A DNA stretch of 64,000 nucleotides, taken from NCBI RefSeq assembly GCF_039525805.1, contig NZ_BAAAHZ010000014.1, one strand, 5' to 3'. The notes under the pieces are model-generated. The model had not been told where the DNA came from. It saw only the letters and a program-made list of their open reading frames with translations, and made no database searches. The DNA comes from Dietzia natronolimnaea (GTDB lineage Bacteria > Actinomycetota > Actinomycetes > Mycobacteriales > Mycobacteriaceae). Each line of letters opens with the position of its first letter. Within the stretch, counting starts at the first letter, position 1. Of the stretch, positions 26,837-33,932 are shown in pieces. Position numbers and translations under genes: made by a program.

Positions 26837-27810
26837 GATGTCTCTCCGTTCGTCGAGTTCTCGGCGATGATGGGGGTGCGTTGCGTGCCCAGATCGAGAG
26901 CGCCGTCTCCTGAGCGGATCGAGGCGGTGACGAGGTCGCCCGGTCGCAGGAAAGGGCCGTCCTGGTTGCGTCGGATGAACAACCGCCACATCACGTGTTC
27001 GGGAAGCAGCGCGGTGGCCAGACGCCTGATGAGCGGATGGGGTGACTTCGCGGCGGTCCCGTGCGGCGTGCCGGTCAGGACGACGTCTCCGGGCGACAGG
27101 TTGCAGAACGTGCTCAGCTCGCTCAGCGTCTCGGCGGGTCGGTACAAGACGTTCGACGTCGAGTCCGACTGCCGGATCTCGTCGTTCACCCTCAACTCCA
27201 GGTCCAGATCGTCGAGTAGTGCGTAATCGCCATCGTCGAGGACGAGGAGCTCGGGGCCGAGCGGGCAGAACCCGCGGTAGCTCTTGCCCTTGAAGTACTG
27301 CCCCTGCGGGAGCTGGACATCGCGAGCAGAGATGTCGTTGCCGATCGTGAGGGCGGCGACATAGCGGGGGAGCTGGTCGTCGGTGAGGGTGATCGGCCGG
27401 TCGATGGTCGCGCCGATCACCAGCCCCAGTTCGATCTCGTAGTCGAGCAACCGCACGTGGCGGGGGCGCGTGACCGGGTCGAAGGGCCCGGCCACCGAGG
27501 CGTCGGTCTTGTCGAAGAACAGGTTGAACGCACGGTTGTCGGGATCCATGCCTGACTCGATGGCGTGTTGTCGGTAGTTCGCACCCTGGCAGATCACCCG
27601 GCACGGGGTGGTCACCGGCGACACCACGGCCACGGCGGACAACCGGTGGGTCGGGGGTCGATCGAGCCCGTCCCGCCACTCCTCGATTCCCCGCTCCAGC
27701 ACCTCCCCGGTGGTCGGATAGGCGCCCTCCAGGGCGGTGACCTCGTCACCGTTGACGATGCCCCAGTGCGTCGTCCCCTCGGCGACGAACCGGATCAGTC
27801 TGACGGCCAT
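26833..27810 (-). CDS. Fumarylacetoacetate hydrolase family protein
   Basis: A 325-residue FAH-family enzyme. The metal site is visible in YEIELGLVIGATIDRP (Glu residues), NDISARDVQ and FCPLGPELLV. Family members hydrolyse, hydrate or decarboxylate keto-enol acids from aromatic ring cleavage. It is the first gene of the four-gene operon. The promoter TTGACT-N18-TAGGGT lies just upstream and overlaps a palindromic operator candidate; a GGAGG site precedes the ATG. The divergent TetR gene is the probable repressor. Confidence 0.9.
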   Translation of the reverse strand: MAVRLIRFVAEGTTHWGIVNGDEVTALEGAYPTTGEVLERGIEEWRDGLDRPPTHRLSAVAVVSPVTTPCRVICQGANYRQHAIESGMDPDNRAFNLFFDKTDASVAGPFDPVTRPRHVRLLDYEIELGLVIGATIDRPITLTDDQLPRYVAALTIGNDISARDVQLPQGQYFKGKSYRGFCPLGPELLVLDDGDYALLDDLDLELRVNDEIRQSDSTSNVLYRPAETLSELSTFCNLSPGDVVLTGTPHGTAAKSPHPLIRRLATALLPEHVMWRLFIRRNQDGPFLRPGDLVTASIRSGDGALDLGTQRTPIIAENSTNGETS

Positions 27811-27843
27811 GCTGGCTCCTCCATGTCGAACCCGATGTCGGGG

Positions 27844-27873
27844 ACCCTACCGATTTGACTGACTGGCAGTCAA
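27844..27873 (-). promoter_or_regulatory. Promoter of the aromatic catabolic operon
   Basis: Reading on the minus strand, TTGACT (27873-27868) is followed after 18 bases by TAGGGT (27849-27844), a good -35/-10 pair. The -35 and spacer are covered by the palindrome 27855-27873, so binding there should block the polymerase. Confidence 0.65.
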
Positions 27874-27886
27874 TGACTTCTAGTCA
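27855..27886. promoter_or_regulatory. Two adjacent palindromic operator candidates for the divergent TetR protein
   Basis: TTGACTG-N5-CAGTCAA (27855-27873) has perfect 7-bp arms. Directly next to it TGACT-TCT-AGTCA (27874-27886) has perfect 5-bp arms and shares the TGACT half. Both lie between the divergent catabolic operon and the TetR gene. Confidence 0.65.
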
Positions 27887-27927
27887 GCCGCTCTTAATAC
27901 CTGCGGATCTCTCGTACACTCGGGGAC

Positions 27928-28641
27928 GTGAACAGCGATGCCGGATCGCGCCCCGAGGACGCCCCCGGCGCCCCCAGCGCCTCGACGTCACGGGCCGAGC
28001 GCAAGGTCGCGACGCGCGGCCGCGTTCTCGCCGCGGCCGCCGAGACCTTCGCCGAACGCGACTACAGCGCCGTCACGGTCTCCGAGATCGCTCGACGGGC
28101 AGGCGTCGCGCACGGCCTCGTGTTTCATCATTTCGGGTCGAAGCAGGGGTTGTACCGGGCCGTCCTCGACACGTTCGTGGAAGAGATGGACTCAGCGTTC
28201 GCCGCGGGCGTTACCGAGCACCCGGGCGACGCGATCCGCGCCGGCCTCCGCGCACACCTGTGCTACATCGCCGATCACCCCGCCCTCGCTCAGCGGCTGA
28301 TCTCCGGAGGGCGATCACCGGACTCGGAAGTTCGAGAGGCGTCGCAGTCAGGACGCGAGAAAGCGCTCGAGCTGTTGGCCGGGTTCGCCCAGGTCGACGT
28401 CCATCACGAGACCGTCCAGTTCGTCGGCCGAACGATCATCGCGGCTGCGGACGAAGCCTCGTTGAACTGGGTGCGGACAGGCTGCCGCCTTCCCGTCGAC
28501 GACCTCGTGGAGTGGCTCGTCGAGGTGGGTTCCGCGGCCATCAGGGGCGCCGCCATCCTGGACCCGGACCTCGACGTCGATACCGCCCTCGCGGTCGTGC
28601 ACACCGGCCGGCGGCCGGAGACCGGCAGCACTGTGGTGTGA
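27928..28641 (+). CDS. TetR-family transcriptional regulator of the catabolic operon
   Basis: The 237-residue protein has a TetR DNA-binding domain at about residues 28-75 (RGRVLAAAAETFAERDYSAVT; ISEIARRAG-like VSEIARRAGVAHGLVFHHF). The first 25 residues are a Ser/Pro/Ala-rich extension. The GTG start lies 7 bases after a TACACT -10 element (27915-27920), so the mRNA is probably leaderless. It is divergent from the ring-cleavage operon with two palindromes in between, which makes self- and operon repression likely. Confidence 0.88.
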   Translation: MNSDAGSRPEDAPGAPSASTSRAERKVATRGRVLAAAAETFAERDYSAVTVSEIARRAGVAHGLVFHHFGSKQGLYRAVLDTFVEEMDSAFAAGVTEHPGDAIRAGLRAHLCYIADHPALAQRLISGGRSPDSEVREASQSGREKALELLAGFAQVDVHHETVQFVGRTIIAAADEASLNWVRTGCRLPVDDLVEWLVEVGSAAIRGAAILDPDLDVDTALAVVHTGRRPETGSTVV

Positions 28642-28712
28642 GGGGCGGCCGGTCGTCCTGGCAATCCCCGGGCGGCTCGCTCCCTCGCGTTCTCACACGT
28701 CGCCCCTCACAC
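28636..28712. terminator. Inverted repeat between convergent TetR and cobM genes
   Basis: GTGTGAGGGGCG (28636-28647) is perfectly complementary to CGCCCCTCACAC (28701-28712), 12 bp with a 53-base loop. It spans the convergent gene ends, so a bidirectional terminator is plausible, although the loop is long. Confidence 0.4.
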
Positions 28713-28723
28713 GCTCCTCCGAG

Positions 28724-29491
28724 CTACCCCGTCACCCGCCGCCGCTTCGACGCCCGCTCCGGGTCCGAGGCGTACAACCAGGACTCCGCTTCCCCCGGCC
28801 GGACCAACGCCCGGCCCACCAGGATCACGGCCGCCTGCCGCAGGCCCGCGGCCTCGACGGCGTCGGCGATGTCGGCGAGAGTGCCGCGCAGCTCCACTCG
28901 GTGCGGTCGGCTGGCGTTGGCCACCACCGCGACCGGGCACTCCGCGCCGTGCGTGGGCACCAGCCGTTCGACGAGCTCGCGGATCCGGGTGATCGCCAGG
29001 TGCAGCACGAGCGTCGCCCCGGTCGCGGCGAAGTTCTCCAGGGATTCAGAAGAGGGCATCGCCGTCGACCGGGCCTGGACCCGGGTCAGCACGACGGACT
29101 GCACCACCTCGGGCACGGTCAGCTCCACCCCCAGCTCCGCGGCGGCGGCCGCGTAGGCCGGGACGCCGGGCACCACGTCCCAGGGCACGCCCACTGCATC
29201 GAGGCGGCGGGTCTGCTCGGCGAGCGCGGAGTACAGCGACGGGTCACCCGAGCACAGTCGCACCACCTCGAGCCCCTCGGCGTGGGCGGCGACGATCTCC
29301 GCGATGATCCCGTCCAGGTCCAGGTGCTGGGTGTCCACCAGCCGCGCGCCTGAACGGCAGTGGTCGAGCACGCCGTCGTCCAGATAGGTGCCCGCGTACA
29401 GGCAGACATCCGCCGCGGCCAGAGCCGCAGCCGCACGCAGCGTGAGCAGGTCCGCGGCGCCGGGGCCGGCGCCCACGAAGTGAACGGTCAC
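28724..29491 (-). CDS. cobM: Precorrin-4 C11-methyltransferase
   Basis: The 255-residue protein is a SAM-dependent tetrapyrrole methylase. VHFVGAGPGAADLLTLR is the N-terminal motif, then CLYAGTYLDDGVL, RLCSGDPSLYSALAEQ and VVPGVPAYAAAAAELG, typical of CobM/CbiF, which methylates C11 of precorrin-4 in aerobic cobalamin synthesis. The GTG at 29491 is chosen because it overlaps the cobL stop (GTGA) and gives the family N-terminus; the open frame extends further only as shadow. It is the second gene after cobL. Confidence 0.92.
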   Translation of the reverse strand: MTVHFVGAGPGAADLLTLRAAAALAAADVCLYAGTYLDDGVLDHCRSGARLVDTQHLDLDGIIAEIVAAHAEGLEVVRLCSGDPSLYSALAEQTRRLDAVGVPWDVVPGVPAYAAAAAELGVELTVPEVVQSVVLTRVQARSTAMPSSESLENFAATGATLVLHLAITRIRELVERLVPTHGAECPVAVVANASRPHRVELRGTLADIADAVEAAGLRQAAVILVGRALVRPGEAESWLYASDPERASKRRRVTG

Positions 29492-30753
29492 GAGGTCTCC
29501 CCTGTCTCCCAGGAATCGGCCGCAGCGGCGGAATCGGCCACCGCAGCGACGAGCGGCTTGACCGCGCACCACTGCACCACGGCCCTCGCCGGTGCCCAGC
29601 CGGTGAACGAGCCGATCGAGTCGGCGTGTTCCACGTGGAACCGTACGAGCTCACCGCCGAACTCCGCGCGGGCATCGATCAGCACCCGCTCCGTCTCGAT
29701 CGTCACCGCGTGGGCGACCAGCCTGCCGCCGGGACGCAACGCCTCCCAGCACTGCCGCAGCAGCCCGGGCGCGGTGCCCCCGCCGCCCACGAACACCGAA
29801 TCAGGCTGCGGCAGCCCCTCGAGAGCCTGCGGCGCGCGCCCATGGACGACCTCCAACGACGGAACCCCCAACCGCGCGGCGTTCCGCTCCACCCGCGCGG
29901 CCCGCTCGGGATCGGCCTCTACAGACACAGTGCGGCAGGACGGGTGCGCGCGCATCCACTCGATTCCCACCGATCCGGCGCCGGCGCCCACGTCCCACAA
30001 CAGTTCGCCGGCCGACGGTGCGAGCCGCGAGAGGGCCGAGGCGCGCAGGTCGCGGCGGGTGAGTTGACCGTCGTTCTCGAAGGCGTCATCGGGCAGGCCC
30101 GGGGCCACACCGAGCGGGCGCGCGACGGGCCCGGCCACGCACTCCACGGCCAACACGTGCAGCCGGGGCGCAGCGCGGTCCGGGTCCCAGTCGCGCGCCA
30201 CGCAACTCCGACGGGCCTCGTCCGGGCTCCCCAGGTCCGACAGCACGGTGAGCACGCTGTCCCCGAATCCCGCCCCGGTCAGCACACCGGCGACGGCAGA
30301 CGGCGTGTGGCGGTCCTCGGAGAGCACCAGCACCCGCCGCCCCGGCGCCAACTCGCGCACGAGGCTCCGGTGATCGCGCAGCACCGCCGTCGACTCGGCG
30401 GGCCACCGCATCCGGGCCCGGGCCAGCGCGACCGACGACACCGCCGGCAGCACCTCCACCGACTCCGGGCCGAGCAGGTCGGTCAACGTCGTGGCCACCC
30501 CGGCGACCAGCGGGTCACCCGAGGCCAGGGCCACGATCGACCGGCCGTCGTAGCGCTCGAGAACCTCGGACAACCCGGGACGCATCGGCCGCGGCCACGG
30601 CTCGCGCTCGGCGGTGACCTCGGAGGGCAGCATCGCCAGGTGCCGCTCCCCGCCCAGCAGGACGTCGGCGCCCAGGACGGCGCGGCGACGGGCCTCGTCG
30701 AGGCCGGCCCAGCCGTCACCGCCGATCCCCACCACGACCACCTGTCCGTTCAT
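29488..30753 (-). CDS. cobL: Precorrin-6Y C5,15-methyltransferase (decarboxylating)
   Basis: The 421-residue product is a two-domain CobL: an N-terminal CbiE-like tetrapyrrole methylase (VVVVGIGGDGWAGLDEARR; VALASGDPLVAGVATTL) and a C-terminal CbiT-like Rossmann methyltransferase from about residue 230 (ELLWDVGAGAGSVGIEWMR). It methylates C5 and C15 of precorrin-6Y and removes the acetate side chain. The ATG lies 8 bases after a TAGGGT element (30767-30762), suggesting a leaderless message. It is divergent from the riboswitch-led chelatase operon. Confidence 0.94.
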   Translation of the reverse strand: MNGQVVVVGIGGDGWAGLDEARRRAVLGADVLLGGERHLAMLPSEVTAEREPWPRPMRPGLSEVLERYDGRSIVALASGDPLVAGVATTLTDLLGPESVEVLPAVSSVALARARMRWPAESTAVLRDHRSLVRELAPGRRVLVLSEDRHTPSAVAGVLTGAGFGDSVLTVLSDLGSPDEARRSCVARDWDPDRAAPRLHVLAVECVAGPVARPLGVAPGLPDDAFENDGQLTRRDLRASALSRLAPSAGELLWDVGAGAGSVGIEWMRAHPSCRTVSVEADPERAARVERNAARLGVPSLEVVHGRAPQALEGLPQPDSVFVGGGGTAPGLLRQCWEALRPGGRLVAHAVTIETERVLIDARAEFGGELVRFHVEHADSIGSFTGWAPARAVVQWCAVKPLVAAVADSAAAADSWETGETS

Positions 30754-30818
30754 GACGCGGAACCCTACCGTCGAACCCGCCCGCCGAGCCCGACCGCCCG
30801 GAACGCGAGGACGCTGGG

Positions 30819-30824
30819 TAGCCT
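30819..30824 (+). promoter_or_regulatory. Possible -10 element of the riboswitch-led cobalamin operon
   Basis: TAGCCT matches TANNNT and lies about 35 bases before the conserved riboswitch core, giving a leader of about 220 bases ahead of the chelatase start codon. Confidence 0.4.
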
Positions 30825-30857
30825 CGGCCAGGAGAGACAACTACACCCCAACAGCAC

Positions 30858-31018
30858 GAGGTGCCCCACGACCCGCCCCAGGCGGTGCGGAGGGGAGAAT
30901 CAGGGAAGCCGGTGAGAATCCGGCACAGGGCCCGCTACGGTGACCCGGCCTCTGAGGCGAACGCGTCCAGCGCTAACGCCCGAGATGAGCCGGGAAGTCC
31001 GGAGACCGGCCTCGCGCT
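30858..31018 (+). ncRNA. Cobalamin riboswitch
   Basis: The conserved core is plain: GGGAAGCCGGTGAGAATCC (from 30903), then CGGCACAGG and the B12-box-like GCCCGCTACGGTGA (30930-30943), and later GGGAAGTCCGGAGACCGGCC (30992-31011). These are the adenosylcobalamin-riboswitch landmarks in the right order and spacing. It lies in the 5' leader of the chelatase-cobO-cobB operon, 32 bases before the first start codon, where ligand binding would mask translation initiation or cause early termination. Boundaries are approximate. Confidence 0.93.
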
Positions 31019-31050
31019 GACCAGCCTGGCAGACGAGAGCGGGAGCCCCC

Positions 31051-33318
31051 ATGCCACTGCACTACCCCTTCAGCGCCGTCGTCGGTTCCGATGACATGGC
31101 GCTGGCCCTCCTGTTGAACGCGGTCTCGCCGTCGGTCGGCGGTGTGTTGATCCGCGGCGAGAAGGGCACCGCCAAGTCCACGATGGTGCGCGCGCTCGCC
31201 GGGATCCTGCCGCAGATCGAGGTCGTGGCCGGTGACAGGTTCTCCAGCGCCCCGTCCGACCGCGGCACCGACACCCCCGACGGACCGATCCCCCACGACG
31301 CGCCCACCGAGCACCGGCCGGTCCGGCTGGTGGAGCTGCCGATCGGCGCGACCGAGGACCGCATCGCCGGCTCGCTGCACCTGGAGAAGGCCCTGAGCGA
31401 GGGCGTCACCGCGTTCGAGCCCGGCCTGCTGGCCCGGGCGCACCGCGGACTGCTGTACGTGGACGAGGTCAACCTGCTCCACGATCACGTGGTTGACCAG
31501 CTCCTCGACGCCGCCGCCATGGGTCGGGTGACCGTCGAGCGGGACGGGGTGTCGGTGGAGCACGCCGCCCGCTTCGTCCTGATCGGCACCATGAACCCCG
31601 AGGAGGGCGAACTCCGGCCCCAGCTTCTCGACCGCTTCGGCCTCACCGTCGAGGTGTCCGCCCCGCGCGAGGCGGCGCTGCGGGCCGAGGTGATCCGCCG
31701 CCGGGTCGCCTTCGACTCCGACCCGGAGGGCTTCTCCGCCATCTTCGCGGCCGACGAGCTGGCCCTGCGCGAGCGGATCGTCGCCGCCCGGGAGCGCCTG
31801 GGCGGCATCGAGCTCACCGACTGGGCGCTCACGAAGATCGCGACCGTCTGCGCGGGCTTCGACGTCGACGGCATGCGCGCGGACATCGTCACCGCGCGCA
31901 CGGCCGCCGCCCACGCCGCCTGGGAGGGCCGGACCCGCATCACCCGCGCCGACATCCGCGTGGCCGCGCGCATGGCGCTCCCCCACCGCCGTCGCCGCGC
32001 ACCGTTCGACGCCCCGGGGCTCGACGAGGACCTCCTCGACCGCCTCCTGGGGGACGATGACGAGCCCGATCCGCAGGACGACGGCCCCGGGACTGACGGC
32101 CCGGGAGAGGACAACAACCGGGGCGACGACGACAACACGAGCGACGCCACGACCGGCCGGCAGGCCCCGCAGTCCGGCGCATCCGCCGAGGACACGGGCG
32201 ACGCTGAGGAGACTGGCGACGCGGTGGACACGGGACACACCGAGCGCACCGAGTCGGATGCGGGCGAGGACGGGCCGAGGTCGGAGTCGGGCAACGGCTC
32301 TGACGCCGCCACCGACGCTGGCACCGACACCGACACCGAGACCGGTGACCCGCAGCAGGAGGACCGCGACCCCGGCGAGAACGGCCGACCGGGCGGCTCG
32401 GCGACCGAGCCGGGAACGGTCACGGCGGCCTCGGACCCGTACCGCACGCGGCTGCTGACCGTCGCCGGCACGGGCCATGGAGTCTCCGGACGCCGGTCCC
32501 GCGCGATCACCACCACCGGCCGGCGCACGGGCTCGACCGGGTTCACCGGCTCCGACGTGCACCTGCCCGCCACCATCCGCGCCGCCGCGTCCCATCAGGC
32601 GGCGCGGGGCCGTGAGTCGGGCCGCGACGGCGGTCGACTGCTCCTGTCCGCCCGCGACCTGCGCTCGGCGGTCCGGGAGGGCCGCGAGGCCAACCTGGTG
32701 TTGTTCTGCGTGGACGCCTCCGGATCGATGGCCGCCCGCACCCGAATGGAGCAGGTCAAGACCGCCATCCTCTCCCTGCTGCTGGACGCCTACCGCCGCC
32801 GCGACAAGGTGGGACTGGTGACCTTCCGCGGGTCCGGCGCGCAGGTCGCCCTGCCGCCCACCTCCTCGGTGGACGTGGGCGCCGCCCGCCTGGCCGAACT
32901 GCCCGCCGGGGGCCGCACCCCACTGGCGGAGGGGCTGCTCACCGCCGCCGAGCTCCTCCGCGTCGAGAGGGTCCGCGATCCGCAGCGGCGCCCCCTCGTC
33001 GTCGTCGTCACCGACGGCCGCGCCACCCACGGCCCGGACGCCCTCGCCCGGTCCCGCGCCGCGGCGGCCGGGCTGGCCTCCCACGGCGTGGCGTCGGTGG
33101 TGGTGGACTGCGAGAGCGGCCGGTTCCGCATGGGCCTGGCCTCCGAGCTCGCCACGCACCTGGGCGCCGAGCACATCCCGCTGGGCGAGGTGACGGCCGA
33201 GGGACTGACCCGTACCGTCCGCACCCACACAGCCAGTATCCACACCGCCAGCACCCACACCGCCGCGCGGGGCCCGGCACGACACGGCCCCGCCCACCCC
33301 GAGGGAGAGGTGGCCTGA
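31051..33318 (+). CDS. Cobalt/magnesium chelatase ATPase-VWA fusion (ChlI/ChlD type)
   Basis: The 755-residue protein fuses an AAA+ ATPase (residues 1-330: Walker A GEKGTAKSTMV, Walker B GLLYVDEVNLLHDH) to a C-terminal VWA domain (from about 540; MIDAS motif CVDASGSMAARTRMEQVKTA). Between them, about 332-460, is a long acidic Asp/Glu/Thr/Gly linker. In actinobacteria this ChlI-ChlD-like protein serves as the motor of aerobic cobalt insertion together with CobN, which is not in this window. The cobalamin riboswitch upstream and cobO and cobB downstream support the cobalt role. The C-terminus carries a short HTAS repeat tail. Confidence 0.9.
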   Translation: MPLHYPFSAVVGSDDMALALLLNAVSPSVGGVLIRGEKGTAKSTMVRALAGILPQIEVVAGDRFSSAPSDRGTDTPDGPIPHDAPTEHRPVRLVELPIGATEDRIAGSLHLEKALSEGVTAFEPGLLARAHRGLLYVDEVNLLHDHVVDQLLDAAAMGRVTVERDGVSVEHAARFVLIGTMNPEEGELRPQLLDRFGLTVEVSAPREAALRAEVIRRRVAFDSDPEGFSAIFAADELALRERIVAARERLGGIELTDWALTKIATVCAGFDVDGMRADIVTARTAAAHAAWEGRTRITRADIRVAARMALPHRRRRAPFDAPGLDEDLLDRLLGDDDEPDPQDDGPGTDGPGEDNNRGDDDNTSDATTGRQAPQSGASAEDTGDAEETGDAVDTGHTERTESDAGEDGPRSESGNGSDAATDAGTDTDTETGDPQQEDRDPGENGRPGGSATEPGTVTAASDPYRTRLLTVAGTGHGVSGRRSRAITTTGRRTGSTGFTGSDVHLPATIRAAASHQAARGRESGRDGGRLLLSARDLRSAVREGREANLVLFCVDASGSMAARTRMEQVKTAILSLLLDAYRRRDKVGLVTFRGSGAQVALPPTSSVDVGAARLAELPAGGRTPLAEGLLTAAELLRVERVRDPQRRPLVVVVTDGRATHGPDALARSRAAAAGLASHGVASVVVDCESGRFRMGLASELATHLGAEHIPLGEVTAEGLTRTVRTHTASIHTASTHTAARGPARHGPAHPEGEVA

Positions 33319-33932
33319 TGCCGCAGGGACAACCGGCCATCGTTCCCGACGACGGGCTGAGCACCCGGCAACGTCGCAACAAGCCCCTGGTCGTGGTCCA
33401 CACCGGGCCCGGCAAGGGGAAGTCGACCGCGGCGTTCGGCCTGGCCATGCGCGCCTGGAACCAGGGGTGGGACATCGGGGTGTTCCAGTTCGTCAAGTCC
33501 GCCAAGTGGCGCATCGGCGAGCAGACGGTCATGGAGCGGCTCGCCCGCCTGCACGCCGAGACCGGTGAGGGCGGGCCCGTGGAGTGGCACAAGATGGGCT
33601 CGGGCTGGTCGTGGTCGCGTAAGGACGGCACCGAGGAGGACCACGCCGCGGACGCCGCCGAGGGCTGGGCGGAGATCAAGCGCCGGCTCGCCGACGAGCG
33701 GCACGACCTCTACCTGCTCGACGAGTTCACCTACCCGATGAAGTGGGGCTGGGTGGACGTCGAGGACGTGGTCGAGACGCTGACCTCGCGGCCCGGTCGG
33801 CAGCACGTGGTGATCACCGGCCGCGACGCCGACCCCCGGCTGATCGAGGTCGCCGACCTCGTCACCGAGATGACCAAGGTCAAGCACCCGATGGACGCCG
33901 GCCAGAAGGGGCAGAGGGGGATCGAATGGTGA
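33318..33932 (+). CDS. cobO: Cob(I)yrinic acid a,c-diamide adenosyltransferase
   Basis: A 204-residue CobO/CobA-type adenosyltransferase with P-loop HTGPGKGKSTAAFG, the segment FQFVKSAKW and the metal/ATP-binding part LYLLDEFTYPMKWGW. It attaches the adenosyl group to the corrin cobalt. The start shares one base with the chelatase stop (TGATG), so the genes are coupled. The length is usual. Confidence 0.95.
   Translation: MPQGQPAIVPDDGLSTRQRRNKPLVVVHTGPGKGKSTAAFGLAMRAWNQGWDIGVFQFVKSAKWRIGEQTVMERLARLHAETGEGGPVEWHKMGSGWSWSRKDGTEEDHAADAAEGWAEIKRRLADERHDLYLLDEFTYPMKWGWVDVEDVVETLTSRPGRQHVVITGRDADPRLIEVADLVTEMTKVKHPMDAGQKGQRGIEW

Noticed and set aside
30973..33297. 774-codon minus-strand open frame
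   Set aside because: It is antisense to the chelatase gene, which has clear Walker and MIDAS motifs; the antisense product is low-complexity.
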